From an uncultured Eubacteriales bacterium (GTDB lineage Bacteria; Bacillota; Clostridia; Lachnospirales; Lachnospiraceae), in contig OMWY01000001.1 in the NCBI GenBank assembly GCA_900314885.1, positions 418,886-482,885 on the forward strand: a stretch of DNA of 64,000 nt, in the 5' to 3' direction. This document shows, piece by piece, positions 53,551 to 62,684 of this stretch. The notes beneath the pieces are model-generated. The model saw only the letters and a list, made by a program, of their open reading frames with translations, made no database searches and was not told the DNA's origin. The translations under genes and the position numbers were made by a program. The stretch's first letter is position 1; every line of letters begins with the position of its first letter.

Positions 53551-54636
53551 ATGAGCGAGAAACTTAGAGTCGGTATCTTAGGTGCTACAGGAATGGTAGG
53601 ACAGCGTTTCGCGACGCTCCTAGCCGACCATCCGTGGTTTGATGTTGTGCTTCTTGCGGCAAGCCCAAGGAGCGCAGGAAAGACCTATGAAGAGGCAGCG
53701 GGCAGCAGGTGGAAGATGAAGACACCTATGCCCGAGAAATTCAAGGACATGGTCATCCTTGACATGAACGATGTCGATAAAATCGCCTCCCAGGTTGATT
53801 TTGTATTCTGCGCTGTAAATATGCCTAAGGACGAAATCAGAGCCATAGAGGAAAAATACGCCAAGGCGGAGACACCTGTAGTATCAAACAACAGCGCTCA
53901 CCGTTGGACAAGCGATGTACCTATGGTCGTGCCTGAATTAAACCCTGAGCACCTGGATGTAATCGAATATCAGAGGAAGCGTCTCGGCACTAAGAGCGGC
54001 TTTATAGCTGTAAAGCCAAACTGCTCAATCCAGTCATACACGCCGGCCCTTCACGCCCTTCGCGAATTTAAGCCGACTAAGGTTGTCGCTACTACTTACC
54101 AGGCTATCTCAGGCGCCGGGAAGACCTTCCGCGAGTGGCCTGAGATGGAAGGAAATATTATTCCGTTTATTTCGGGAGAGGAAGAGAAGAGTGAGAAGGA
54201 GCCTCTTAAGATCTGGGGCCATATTGAAAATGGCGTGATTGTTCCGGCCAAGGCTCCGTTAATAACAACTCAGTGCGTCCGCGTGCCTATCCTTGACGGT
54301 CATACGGCGGCTGTATTTGTTGATTTCGAGGAAAAGCCTACCAAAGAAGAAATGATTGAGAAATTAAGAAATTTCAGCGGTCTTCCTCAGAAGCTTAAGC
54401 TTCCTAGCGCGCCTGAACATTTCATCCAGTACCGTGATGAGGATGACAGACCTCAGGTAAGACTCGATGTCGACTACGAGCACGGCATGGGCGTATCTGT
54501 CGGCCGTCTTCGTCCTGATACTGTCTTCGACTGGAAATTCATCGGCCTCGCCCATAATACCCTTCGCGGGGCAGCAGGTGGCGCGGTACTGATAGCAGAA
54601 CTCCTTGTAAAAGAAGGGTGGATTACAAGAAAGTAA
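53551..54636 (+). CDS. asd: Aspartate-semialdehyde dehydrogenase
   Basis: A 361-residue enzyme of the lysine, threonine and methionine branch: it reduces aspartyl phosphate to aspartate semialdehyde with NADPH. The nucleotide site is GILGATGMVGQRF, the catalytic cysteine is in KPNCSIQSYTPALHAL near residue 155, and GLAHNTLRGAAGG lies near the end. Length and signature fit the archaeal/fungal-like type found in Clostridia. GGGGGAAC precedes the ATG. Confidence 0.93.
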   Translation: MSEKLRVGILGATGMVGQRFATLLADHPWFDVVLLAASPRSAGKTYEEAAGSRWKMKTPMPEKFKDMVILDMNDVDKIASQVDFVFCAVNMPKDEIRAIEEKYAKAETPVVSNNSAHRWTSDVPMVVPELNPEHLDVIEYQRKRLGTKSGFIAVKPNCSIQSYTPALHALREFKPTKVVATTYQAISGAGKTFREWPEMEGNIIPFISGEEEKSEKEPLKIWGHIENGVIVPAKAPLITTQCVRVPILDGHTAAVFVDFEEKPTKEEMIEKLRNFSGLPQKLKLPSAPEHFIQYRDEDDRPQVRLDVDYEHGMGVSVGRLRPDTVFDWKFIGLAHNTLRGAAGGAVLIAELLVKEGWITRK

Positions 54637-54682
54637 CAAGCAGCTCTTGAATATGAAGCAAGAGTAGATAATAAAATTTCAG

Positions 54683-55579
54683 TTGCCTTTTTTCTCCAAG
54701 TGTGGTATAACACTTGATCATATCATAACAGGTTCGGGCTCAAGCACCATGATAGATCTCGTAGGCGAAATCTTTCTCAACATAGGCGATGAAGTCGTCT
54801 ACTGTACGCCGACCTATGAGGCATTTCCGGATATGATTAGCGACAACGGCGCTGTACGTGTACCTGTGCCATTAACCGCTGACTATAAATTCGACCTTGA
54901 TGCTATGCGGGCAGCAATTACAGACAAGACGAAGCTCGCGATTATTGTAAATCCCAACAACCCAACAGGCACATGCGTTTCGGGCGCTCAGATCGAGGCA
55001 TTTATAAGAGGCCTCCCTGACCACGTCATACCGGTCGTTGACGAGGCTTATATAGAATTTACTAACAGTGACGAGACCTACAGCATGCTTAAGTTAATAA
55101 ATGAGGGCTACGACCGTCCGCTTATAGTGCTCAGAACATTTTCAAAGATATACGGCCTGGCGGGTCTCCGTGTGGGCTACTGCATCGCTCCGCCTGAGAT
55201 CATCGACGAGATGAATAAGATAGACCAGGCCTGGAACATGTCTAAGCTCTCCCAGGCAGCTGCCGTAGAGGCGATGAAGGACCAGGACTATATAAAAATG
55301 GTGAAGGAGAAGACTATACTTAACAGAAAGTATCTTGTCGACGGCCTCCGCGACTTAGGGTGCGAGGTGGCAGATTCTGTCACTAACTTTATTTACTTCA
55401 GGTCCCCTATAGAGCCTAAGGAGCTTGTTAAGATTATGAATGAGAGATATGACATCCTCATGAGCGCCTTCGATGACAGGAGTCGTGTAACCTGTGGCCT
55501 GCCCGAAGAAAATAAGGCCTTCCTTTCCGCCATGAGGGGGATAATTAGTGAAACCACCGCAGAAATAATAAGCGCATAA
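54683..55579 (+). pseudogene. hisC: Histidinol-phosphate aminotransferase gene lacking its 5' part
   Basis: 298 codons of a fold-type I PLP aminotransferase of the HisC group: SGSSTMIDLVGEIF, VVYCTPTYEAFPDM, IIVNPNNPTGT, VVDEAYIEF and the PLP lysine in RTFSKIYGLAGLRVGY. Family members have about 350-360 residues; the first 60-90, with the LNENP-like start of the substrate site, are missing. The frame opens at a TTG (54683) after a stop at 54665-54667, without a ribosome binding site, and no other fragment is upstream. Deletion between asd and hisC is the simplest reading. Confidence 0.75.
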
Positions 55580-55649
55580 AACCTCGCATGCGGGGGAGTG
55601 AACAGTAACCATGTAATCGTGTCAACAATAAAAATTTCAAATTTAGGGG

Positions 55650-55678
55650 TTGACAAATGAATGCCAAGCTGTTATAAT
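55650..55678 (+). promoter_or_regulatory. Consensus promoter of the tRNA gene
   Basis: Perfect TTGACA (55650-55655), 17 bases and perfect TATAAT (55673-55678). Confidence 0.9.
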
Positions 55679-55716
55679 AGGGTCTGTCGCTGTGAGGCAG
55701 AGCCTTGCGGAGATAT

Positions 55717-55790
55717 GGCGAAGTAGCTCAGTTGGCTAGAGCACACGGTTCATACCCGTGGTGTCGAGGGTTCAAATCCCCCCTTCGCTA
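55717..55790 (+). tRNA. tRNA with CAT anticodon (probably elongator tRNA-Met)
   Basis: A 74-base cloverleaf: acceptor GGCGAAG with CTTCGCT (one G-T pair at the end), D-arm GCTC/GAGC, anticodon stem CACGG/CCGTG with loop TTCATAC, anticodon 55751-55753, and T-arm GAGGG with TTCAAAT and CCCCC-like strand. The discriminator is A and CCA is not encoded. The paired first position argues against initiator tRNA; a TilS-modified tRNA-Ile2 cannot be excluded. Confidence 0.9.
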
Positions 55791-55795
55791 TAAAG

Positions 55796-55830
55796 AGCCT
55801 TTGCAGGTGACCGGCCTGCGAAGGCTTTTC
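55796..55830 (+). terminator. Intrinsic terminator after the tRNA
   Basis: AGCCTTTGCAGG (55796-55807) pairs with CCTGCGAAGGCT (55815-55826) with one G-T pair, then TTT. Confidence 0.88.
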
Positions 55831-55856
55831 TTGTATGTATGGCAGAAAGGAGCAAT

Positions 55857-56345
55857 ATGGAACGTCGCGATAAGATAAATTATTACCTGGATCTCGCTGA
55901 GGTTGTGAGCCAGCGCAGTACCTGTCTCCGTCGCCACTATGGAGCCGTGATTGTAAATCATGACGAGGTTATAGCGACAGGCTATACCGGGGCTCCGAGA
56001 GGACGTAAGAACTGTTCGGACCTAGGCTACTGTATGCGCGAGAAGTTAAATATTCCAAGAGGAGAGCGCTACGAGCTTTGTCGCTCCGTGCATGCCGAGC
56101 AGAACGCCATTATTTCAGCTCCCCGTGAGCAGATGATCGGCGCGAGCCTTTATCTCGTTGGCATTGAGGCAAAGGATGGCGGATACGTCAAGAACGCGAG
56201 CAGCTGTTCCATGTGCAAGCGTGTCATAATAAACGCAGGAATCGAGAAGGTATTTATTCGCGATGACAAGGACCATTTCAGGGTCGTGGACGTCACAGAA
56301 TGGGTGTTGAACGATGAATCACTTTCGGAAAATTTTGGATATTAA
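55857..56345 (+). CDS. dCMP/cytidine deaminase family protein (ComEB-like)
   Basis: A 162-residue zinc-dependent deaminase. The zinc and proton-shuttle motif is SVHAEQNAII near residues 81-90 and the second motif is SSCSMCKRVIINAG near 119-132; an extra histidine/cysteine region (STCLRRHYGAV, CSDLGYCMREKLN) matches dCMP deaminases. It likely makes dUMP for thymidylate synthesis. The start at 55857 has GAAAGGAG before it; the ATG at 55839 would include that site. Confidence 0.9.
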   Translation: MERRDKINYYLDLAEVVSQRSTCLRRHYGAVIVNHDEVIATGYTGAPRGRKNCSDLGYCMREKLNIPRGERYELCRSVHAEQNAIISAPREQMIGASLYLVGIEAKDGGYVKNASSCSMCKRVIINAGIEKVFIRDDKDHFRVVDVTEWVLNDESLSENFGY

Positions 56346-56356
56346 GGATATAAAAT

Positions 56357-56899
56357 ATGAGAATAGGTACAGGATACGATGTACATAAGCTCGTCCCGGA
56401 GAGAAAACTAATCCTCGGCGGAGTCACGATTCCGTATGAACTGGGGCTCCTTGGTCACTCTGACGCGGACGTGCTTGTCCACGCGATAATGGATTCGCTC
56501 CTTGGGGCAGCGGCGCTAGGCGATATAGGTAAGCTCTTCCCCGATAATGATGAGAGATTTCTTAACGCTGACAGCATTAAGCTTCTCCATGAAGTCGGGA
56601 ACCTTTTAAATGAGAATCTCTTTGTGATAAATAACATAGATTCTACGGTAATCGCCCAGAAGCCAAAGCTTTCACCATATATCGATGAAATGAGGAAGAA
56701 CATAGCTGAGGCCTTAGGACTCCCCCTTGACAGGGTGAGCGTGAAGGCCACAACCGAGGAGGGGCTTGGCTTTACGGGCGAAGGAAAGGGAATCGCCGCT
56801 CAGGCTGTCTGCACCATAGATGAAATGATGGACGAGTCACGCTTCATGATGGAAGACGAAGCAGTGAGAGGGTGTGCCGGCTGTCACGGTTGTTATTAG
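56357..56899 (+). CDS. ispF: 2-C-methyl-D-erythritol 2,4-cyclodiphosphate synthase with a cysteine-rich tail
   Basis: An isoprenoid (MEP pathway) enzyme making MEcPP with loss of CMP. Residues 1-157 are canonical: [11 protein letters not shown] with metal-binding Asp and His, [32 protein letters not shown], and [21 protein letters not shown]. The normal family length is about 157-160; this one has 180, adding [14 protein letters not shown] and a final CAGCHGCY motif. The tail could bind a metal or a cluster but that is a guess. ATG follows AAGGATAT. Confidence 0.93.
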   Translation: MRIGTGYDVHKLVPERKLILGGVTIPYELGLLGHSDADVLVHAIMDSLLGAAALGDIGKLFPDNDERFLNADSIKLLHEVGNLLNENLFVINNIDSTVIAQKPKLSPYIDEMRKNIAEALGLPLDRVSVKATTEEGLGFTGEGKGIAAQAVCTIDEMMDESRFMMEDEAVRGCAGCHGCY

Positions 56900-57025
56900 T
56901 GCCTGATCCCGTAAAATTTTTCTAAACTGCGTAGCAGTTTTGAAAAATTTTATGGTACCTATTGTCGTAGAGAGGGACCCGCGGCGAAGCCGTGGGAGAG
57001 TGGGCTACGACTAAGTGGCACGGGA
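56898..57025 (+). ncRNA. Structured element B before cysS
   Basis: No reading frame. GTGCC (56899-56903) closes on GGCAC (57017-57021). Stem P2: 18 positions, 56911-56928 with 56936-56953 (GTAAAATTTTTC... ), one T-T mismatch, loop GCGTAGC. Linker GTACCTATTGTC at 56955-56966. P3: GTCGTAG (56964-56970) with CTACGAC (57005-57011), enclosing CCCGCGG/CCGTGGG (56978-56996). The layout equals element A before typA, and the P3 region equals element C after fba. The ribosome binding site of cysS follows at once. Confidence 0.7.
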
Positions 57026-57037
57026 AGGAAACTAGAA

Positions 57038-58435
57038 TTGAAAATCTACAACACATTAACCAATAAGGAAGAGGACTTCATTCCTCTTAAGGAAGGCGAG
57101 GTCAGCATGTACGTATGCGGCCCTACCGTCTACGACTTCATGCATATCGGAAACGCAAGACCTATGATCATTTTCGATACGCTAAGGAGGTACTTCGAGT
57201 ACAAGGGCTATAAGGTAAAATATGTCAGCAACTTCACCGATGTTGACGACAAGATTATCAAAAGAGCAAATGAAGCCGGCATTGAGGCCTCTGAGGTTGC
57301 CGAACGCTATATAGCCGAAGCCAAAACCGATATGAAGGCTATGAACATGAAGCCTGCCTATAAGAATCCTCGCGCGACCGAAGAGATAAGCGGCATGATC
57401 GAGATGATAGAAAAGCTCATCGAGACAGGCCACGCCTACGCTAAGAACGGCAGCGTCTACTTCAGAACCAGAAGTGATAAGGAATACGGCAAGCTTTCAA
57501 ATAAAAATATAGACGATCTCGAGGCAGGGGCAAGAGTTGAGGTAAATACCGAAAAGGAAGACCCTCTCGACTTCGTCCTCTGGAAGCCTAAGAAGCCCGG
57601 CGAGCCGTCATGGTCGTCGCCATGGGGAGAGGGACGTCCGGGCTGGCATATAGAGTGCTCGGTTATGGCTAAGAAATATTTAGGCGACACGATTGACATT
57701 CACGCCGGCGGCGAGGACCTCATTTTCCCTCACCATGAAAATGAAATAGCCCAGAGCGAGTGCGCGAACGGAGTTCCATTCGCGAGATACTGGATGCACA
57801 ACGGCTACCTTAAGATAAATAACGAGAAAATGAGCAAGAGCCTCGGAAACTTTATCACGATAAGGAAGATAAACGAGACTACGAAGCCACAGGTATTACG
57901 TTTCTTCATGCTTGGCGCCCATTACAGGGGACCGATTAATTTTAATGATGAGGCACTTAAGGCAGCAGAGGCGGGACTGGGTCGCATCACTACATGCGTA
58001 GAAAACCTCGCCTTCTTAGCCGAGAAGGCCTCTGACAGGGCGGAAAATGATGATGAGAAAGCTCTTCTAACTGATGTTGATAAATGCAGGGCTGACTTTG
58101 AAGCGGCAATGGATGATGACCTTAACACAACCGACGCCATCACAGCCATTTTCAATATGGTTAAGCTTGCTAACAGCAAGGCGACTAGTGATACCGCGAA
58201 GTCAGTGATAAATGCTGTCCGCGATGAGATTATTAAGCTTTCCGATGTCCTTGGAATCGAGGCGGCGCCACAAAAGGATGACCTTGCCGAAGAGGTTGAG
58301 AAGCTCATAGAAGAAAGACAGGCCGCGAGAAAGGCTAAGAACTTCGCAAGGGCAGATGAGATAAGAGATGAGCTTTTGAGCAAGGGCATTATTCTCGAGG
58401 ATACAAGAGAGGGCGTAAAGTGGAAGAGAGCGTAA
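57038..58435 (+). CDS. cysS: Cysteinyl-tRNA synthetase
   Basis: A 465-residue class I synthetase. The HIGH motif is in [13 protein letters not shown] near residues 31-43; the zinc-binding Cys and His lie in [18 protein letters not shown] and the [18 protein letters not shown] block; [10 protein letters not shown] is near 267-276. The C-terminal helix bundle (to 465) is complete. It starts with TTG behind GGGAAGGAAAC. Its end overlaps mrnC by 16 bases. Confidence 0.95.
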   Translation: MKIYNTLTNKEEDFIPLKEGEVSMYVCGPTVYDFMHIGNARPMIIFDTLRRYFEYKGYKVKYVSNFTDVDDKIIKRANEAGIEASEVAERYIAEAKTDMKAMNMKPAYKNPRATEEISGMIEMIEKLIETGHAYAKNGSVYFRTRSDKEYGKLSNKNIDDLEAGARVEVNTEKEDPLDFVLWKPKKPGEPSWSSPWGEGRPGWHIECSVMAKKYLGDTIDIHAGGEDLIFPHHENEIAQSECANGVPFARYWMHNGYLKINNEKMSKSLGNFITIRKINETTKPQVLRFFMLGAHYRGPINFNDEALKAAEAGLGRITTCVENLAFLAEKASDRAENDDEKALLTDVDKCRADFEAAMDDDLNTTDAITAIFNMVKLANSKATSDTAKSVINAVRDEIIKLSDVLGIEAAPQKDDLAEEVEKLIEERQAARKAKNFARADEIRDELLSKGIILEDTREGVKWKRA

Positions 58436-58863
58436 GCTTACGTGATACGGCACGTGGAATAGAAGATTTCTTCCATATAACGCCAAAGGACATCAGAACA
58501 TTTTCACCGCTTACGCTCGCCTATATCGGCGATGACGTGTATGACCTGGTGGTTCGTACTATAGTTGTAGAGAATGGCAATGCCCCTGTAAACAAAATAG
58601 ACAGACGCTGCAGCAAGATTGTAAGAGCAACTGCCCAGTGCAAGTCTATGCGGGCCATAGAACCCCTTCTCACCGAGGAAGAGGCAGGCGTTTACAGACG
58701 AGGCAGGAACGCCCATTCCTACACTAAGGCAAAGAACGCCTCAGTAGAGGAATACCGTGTGGCGACCGGCTTTGAGGCCCTATTAGGTTACCTCTACCTC
58801 ACCGGGCAGACAGAGCGGATGTTCACACTAATAAGTGAAGGAATAGACGCATTAGATAAGTGA
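58420..58863 (+). CDS. mrnC: Mini-ribonuclease III
   Basis: A 147-residue RNase III catalytic domain without the double-stranded RNA-binding domain. In Bacillus this protein matures 23S rRNA. The signature [15 protein letters not shown] near residues 30-44 carries the acidic residues, and the second block [14 protein letters not shown] completes the site. It is found next to cysS and rlmB, the usual order in Firmicutes. GTG start inside cysS; its stop codon lies in the 20-base-pair palindrome. Confidence 0.93.
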   Translation: MEESVSLRDTARGIEDFFHITPKDIRTFSPLTLAYIGDDVYDLVVRTIVVENGNAPVNKIDRRCSKIVRATAQCKSMRAIEPLLTEEEAGVYRRGRNAHSYTKAKNASVEEYRVATGFEALLGYLYLTGQTERMFTLISEGIDALDK

Positions 58864-58922
58864 CAGGTACTGTTAACAGACTGTGAACGTCAGTTCACAA
58901 AGTGTTAACAGTACCTGTCACT
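58859..58922 (+). repeat. Perfect 20-base-pair palindrome with nested hairpin
   Basis: Outer arms 58859-58878 and 58903-58922 are exactly complementary over 20 bases (AGTGACAGGTACTG start, ending CAGTACCTGTCACT). After a three-base mismatch a second stem follows, TGTGAAC (58882-58888) and GTTCACA (58893-58899), loop GTCA. The stop codon of mrnC is in the left arm. It has no T tract. The pattern GACAGGTACTGTTAACA resembles dispersed palindromes linked to REP-associated transposases in many bacteria. Confidence 0.85.
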
Positions 58923-58940
58923 GGAAAGCAAAGGGAACAT

Positions 58941-59729
58941 ATGGTAAATTTCGGAGATAAATCCGGCGATGATGAAAGCGCCGGCAATATCATAGAAGGC
59001 AGAAATGCCGTTCTTGAAGCCTTTCGTTCGGGCAAAACCGTCGACAGACTTTATATAGAAAAAGGCCTTATGGATGGCCCTATCCAGTCCATAATCCGCG
59101 CGGCAAAGAAGACCGATACGGTTATAACATTTGTTACCCGCGACAGGCTTACTGAGATAGCGGGAACAGACAAGCACCAGGGAGCGGTAGCGAGGATTGC
59201 GGCATATGACTACTCGACTGTTGATGAAATGTTAGATGAAGCTAAGGAGAAGGGGGAACCGCCATTTTTGATTCTCCTTGACGATATTACCGATCCTCAC
59301 AATCTTGGCGCTATCATAAGAACCGCAAACCAGGCGGGAGCCCATGGCGTTATCATTACTAAGCGCCATGCGGTCGGCCTTACTGATGTAGTTGCTAAGA
59401 CCAGCGCAGGCGCGCTTAATTACACCAAGGTCGCAAAGGTAACAAACCTTGCCCAGACCATAGATGAATTAAAGGAAAAGGGCATGTGGTTTGCCTGCGC
59501 CGATATGGACGGGCAGCTGATGTACGATACAGATCTCACCGGCCCTATCGGTCTTGTTATAGGTTCAGAGGGAGAAGGCGTGAGCCGCCTTGTACGGGAG
59601 AAGTGCGATTTCGTAGTGAAAATACCTATGTTCGGGCAGATAGACTCACTGAACGCTTCTGTAGCGGCAGGAGTTCTTTCTTACGAAATTGTACGACAGA
59701 GAATTAATAAAGAGAAAGCTGGAAAATAA
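58941..59729 (+). CDS. rlmB: 23S rRNA 2'-O-methyltransferase RlmB (TrmH family)
   Basis: A 262-residue SPOUT methyltransferase for guanosine 2251 in 23S rRNA. The N-terminal substrate domain begins EGRNAVLEAFRSGKTVDRLYIEKG. The knot motifs are DPHNLGAIIRTANQAG, IGSEGEGVSRLV and IPMFGQIDSLNASVAAGV. The start at 58941 follows AAAGGGAAC; the longer frame would translate through the palindrome. Usual neighbour of cysS and mrnC. Confidence 0.93.
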   Translation: MVNFGDKSGDDESAGNIIEGRNAVLEAFRSGKTVDRLYIEKGLMDGPIQSIIRAAKKTDTVITFVTRDRLTEIAGTDKHQGAVARIAAYDYSTVDEMLDEAKEKGEPPFLILLDDITDPHNLGAIIRTANQAGAHGVIITKRHAVGLTDVVAKTSAGALNYTKVAKVTNLAQTIDELKEKGMWFACADMDGQLMYDTDLTGPIGLVIGSEGEGVSRLVREKCDFVVKIPMFGQIDSLNASVAAGVLSYEIVRQRINKEKAGK

Positions 59730-59731
59730 TA

Positions 59732-60955
59732 ATGGATTCGGTTGATTTTATACCTGTGCTTCTTGGCACCGACGCAAACGCCTATGGCATGGCGAGATCA
59801 TTTTATGAGGAATACGGAATTACCAGTCTTGCTATAGGTAAGGGAGCCCTTGTCGCTACCGCTAACAGCAAGATTGTTAAGGTCGTAAAGCAGGAGCCAA
59901 GGCTTGAAGAGGACGACATATTTGTTGAGACACTGAAGGCATTTGCAAGTACCCACACAGGAAAAAAACTCCTCCTCGTTCCTTGCGGGGATAATTATAT
60001 TAAACTGCTCGTTAGAAATCAGGATAAATTAAAAGATATTTATGAGTTTAAATGCATAGATGAAGACCTTTTAATGAACCTGTCACTCAAGGAGAATTTT
60101 TATAAGGTTTGCGACAAATACGGATTTTTATATCCGAAGACAGACGAGTGTACATTTGAAAATTATAAGGAGCATAAGCCGCCGTTTGGCTTCCCAATGA
60201 TAATAAAGCCTTCGAATTCCGTGGCTTACTGGAACTGCCATTTTCCTTATAAAAAGAAGGTCTTTGTTGCCGAAAATGAAACCGAGTACAGGAAAATCCT
60301 TGATGCGATTTATGGTTCAAGCTACAAGGACACCCTCATTTTACAGGAGTATATTCCGGGCGATGACAGCCATATGCGCGTTCTGAACGCTTACTGCGGC
60401 AGCGATAAGAAGGTGAAATTAATTTCTCTCGGACGTGTTCTTCTTGAGGAACAGACCCCTGAAGGAATAGGAAGCTACGCCGCCATAATTAACGGTTATG
60501 ACGAGGAGCTTTCCATGAAAATGAAGAGCTTCCTCGAGGATATCGGCTACATCGGCTTCGCGAATTTCGATATGAAATACGATGAGCGCGATGGAAAATA
60601 TAAGCTCTTCGAAATGAACCTCCGCCAGGGAAGAAGCAGCTATTTCGTAACCGCAGGAGGTTATAACCTCGCGAAATATCTTGTGGACGATATTATTTAC
60701 CATAAGGATGACGGCTTCACAATCGCGAATAATAAGGTTCTCTGGAGCATAATTCCTAAGAAGGTCATTTATAAATATGTCAGCGATGAAAGTCTTATAA
60801 ATGAAGCGAAGGAGTTAATTAATCAGGGAAAATATGTCCAGTCAATGTTTTTCGGTGGTGACGCTGGACTTAAGAGAAGAATATATTTTTACATCAACCA
60901 GTGCCATTATGTAAAAAAATATAAAGAGTGCTTTGGAAATAAGGGGCTTAGATGA
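59732..60955 (+). CDS. ATP-grasp ligase, D-aspartate-ligase-like
   Basis: A 407-residue ATP-grasp enzyme. The opening PVLLGTDANAYGMARSFYEEYG resembles carbamoyl-phosphate-synthase-like ligases and D-aspartate ligase (Asl), which adds D-Asp to the peptidoglycan cross-bridge. ATP-grasp features include MIIKPSNSVAYW near 161-172, LILQEYIPGDDSHM and the metal block NFDMKYDERDGKYKLFEMNLRQGRSS. No racemase or cell wall gene is adjacent, so the substrate is tentative. It starts two bases after rlmB and overlaps the next gene by four. Confidence 0.8.
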   Translation: MDSVDFIPVLLGTDANAYGMARSFYEEYGITSLAIGKGALVATANSKIVKVVKQEPRLEEDDIFVETLKAFASTHTGKKLLLVPCGDNYIKLLVRNQDKLKDIYEFKCIDEDLLMNLSLKENFYKVCDKYGFLYPKTDECTFENYKEHKPPFGFPMIIKPSNSVAYWNCHFPYKKKVFVAENETEYRKILDAIYGSSYKDTLILQEYIPGDDSHMRVLNAYCGSDKKVKLISLGRVLLEEQTPEGIGSYAAIINGYDEELSMKMKSFLEDIGYIGFANFDMKYDERDGKYKLFEMNLRQGRSSYFVTAGGYNLAKYLVDDIIYHKDDGFTIANNKVLWSIIPKKVIYKYVSDESLINEAKELINQGKYVQSMFFGGDAGLKRRIYFYINQCHYVKKYKECFGNKGLR

Positions 60956-61776
60956 TATTTAAGAAAATCCCTGATATGGATCTTAAGCAGATAGCCGACA
61001 GCGGGCAGGTATTCAGGATGGTGCCCGCGAATGACAGTGAAACGGCTATGTTTAAAAATGAGGAGCATTTTCATGGAAATGCCCCCTGCTATAAGGCTTT
61101 CACAGGGGTATACTCGGTAGTGATAACGCAGAATGGAAGTGACTTCGCCTTTAACTGCGATGAAGATGAATTCGATCGGGTATGGTATAAATATTTTGAC
61201 CTTGATACCGACTACGGAGAAATTAAGGCGAAATGCGACCGGGCTGACGCGTATTTATCTGAGTCGATTAAAAAAGGTTTTGGTATAAGAATTTTAAATC
61301 AGGATTTATGGGAAGTGATTATATCATTTATCATTTCTCAGAACAACAATATTAAAAGAATTCGGGGAAGCATTGAGAGGCTATGCGAAATGACCGGAAA
61401 TGGGGCATTTCCGGACCCTGAATTTTTATCTGAAATTCCTGTAAATGTACTGCATTCCCTGGGACTTGGCTATCGGGATGAGTACGTTCATAAGATGGCC
61501 GTCGCTGTTATGGAAGGTACCTTTGAACCGGGAAGGCTTCGCGGCATGAGCTATGAGGAAGCCAGGGCAGAGCTTATGAAGCAGTACGGAATAGGCAAAA
61601 AGGTCGCAGACTGTATATGTATTTTCGGACTTCACAAGCTCGAGGCATTTCCGATAGACACGCATGTGAAGCAGATATTGGCTGAACATTATCCCGACGG
61701 ATTTCCTTTTGATAAATACGAGGGCTGCGCCGGTGTGATGCAACAGTATATGTTCTATAACGAATTAAATAAATAA
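60952..61776 (+). CDS. OGG1-type DNA glycosylase (8-oxoguanine)
   Basis: A 274-residue helix-hairpin-helix glycosylase/lyase. The N-terminal domain contains DSGQVFRM, which corresponds to the GQxFRW block of OGG1. The HhH region QYGIGKKVADCICIFGLHKLEAFPIDTHVKQI near residues 201-232 holds the catalytic lysine (GKKVADC) and aspartate (PIDTHVK). It also has the usual LGLGYRDEYVHKMA helix. It removes oxidised guanine in base excision repair. Coupled to the ATP-grasp gene by an ATGATA overlap. Confidence 0.88.
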   Translation: MIFKKIPDMDLKQIADSGQVFRMVPANDSETAMFKNEEHFHGNAPCYKAFTGVYSVVITQNGSDFAFNCDEDEFDRVWYKYFDLDTDYGEIKAKCDRADAYLSESIKKGFGIRILNQDLWEVIISFIISQNNNIKRIRGSIERLCEMTGNGAFPDPEFLSEIPVNVLHSLGLGYRDEYVHKMAVAVMEGTFEPGRLRGMSYEEARAELMKQYGIGKKVADCICIFGLHKLEAFPIDTHVKQILAEHYPDGFPFDKYEGCAGVMQQYMFYNELNK

Positions 61777-61790
61777 GAGAGGGTTTTGTT

Positions 61791-62684
61791 ATGGCTAAGG
61801 AAGACTATATAATAGTAACTGACGCGTGTTCGGATATTATTCCTGAGTATGCGGAGAAGGAGGATGTGCGTGTAATTCCGATGAGGGTTACAATGACGGA
61901 TGGCACGGTATTTGACGCTACCTACAATAATTCAAATATGAGCCTCGCTGAATTCTACCAGAGGATCGAGCTAGGCTTATTCGCAAGTACCGCGGCAATT
62001 AATCCGCAGGAATATATTGATTTTTTTGAACCATTGCTTGCCTCGGGACATGACGTATTATATAACTGTTTTACCTCGGGGATGTCAAGCACTTATGGTA
62101 ACGCTCTTATCGCTGCAGACGAGCTGAGAGAGAATTATCCGGACAGGAAATTAGTGGTTGTAGATAGCTTAGGCGCGACAGGCGGACAGGGGTATCACAC
62201 TTATTTCGCGGCCCTTAACCGTGACAAGGGAATGAGCATAGAGGATAACGCTAAATGGCTTGAAAATACAAGACTTCATATCGCCTATACCTGGACTGTA
62301 AGCGACCTCATGCACCTTAACCGGGGCGGCAGACTCTCAAAGGCAGCAGCTGTTTTCGGAACAGCCCTCCAGGTGAAGCCTGTAGGGGACATCGATGATG
62401 AAGGGCATCTAGTCAGCATAGGCAAGGCCCACGGCAGGAAGCCTTCCGTGAAGAAGCTCTGCGATATGTACCTTAAGAGCCTCGATGAAAATGCTGACGC
62501 TCCGGTTCTTATCTGCCACTGTGACTGCCCTGATGACGCCGAAGACTTAAAGGAAATGGTTCTTGCGACCGGGAAGACCCGCGAGGTTATCATCGGAAGA
62601 GTAGGGCCGGTTGTAGGAACCCACCTCGGCCCGACAGGACTAACGGTGTTCTATTTCTGCAAGGAAAGGCTAACGGAAATATGA
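61791..62684 (+). CDS. DegV-family fatty-acid-binding protein
   Basis: A 297-residue DegV protein. The start YIIVTDACSDIIPEYAEKEDVRVIPMRVTM, the FASTAAINPQEYIDFFEPLL block and CFTSGMSSTYGNAL are characteristic; in studied members the Thr/Ser pair holds a fatty acid head group presented to FakA kinase. No kinase gene is nearby. AGAGAGGG precedes the ATG. The gene ends the ordered housekeeping segment. Confidence 0.9.
   Translation: MAKEDYIIVTDACSDIIPEYAEKEDVRVIPMRVTMTDGTVFDATYNNSNMSLAEFYQRIELGLFASTAAINPQEYIDFFEPLLASGHDVLYNCFTSGMSSTYGNALIAADELRENYPDRKLVVVDSLGATGGQGYHTYFAALNRDKGMSIEDNAKWLENTRLHIAYTWTVSDLMHLNRGGRLSKAAAVFGTALQVKPVGDIDDEGHLVSIGKAHGRKPSVKKLCDMYLKSLDENADAPVLICHCDCPDDAEDLKEMVLATGKTREVIIGRVGPVVGTHLGPTGLTVFYFCKERLTEI

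Noticed and set aside
57014..57025. AAGTGGCACGGG before cysS resembles the T-box core AGGGTGGNACCGCG
   Set aside because: The match is poor, there is no long stem I with a cysteine specifier, and no terminator/antiterminator pair. The same region is better explained by element B, which also occurs before typA and after fba.
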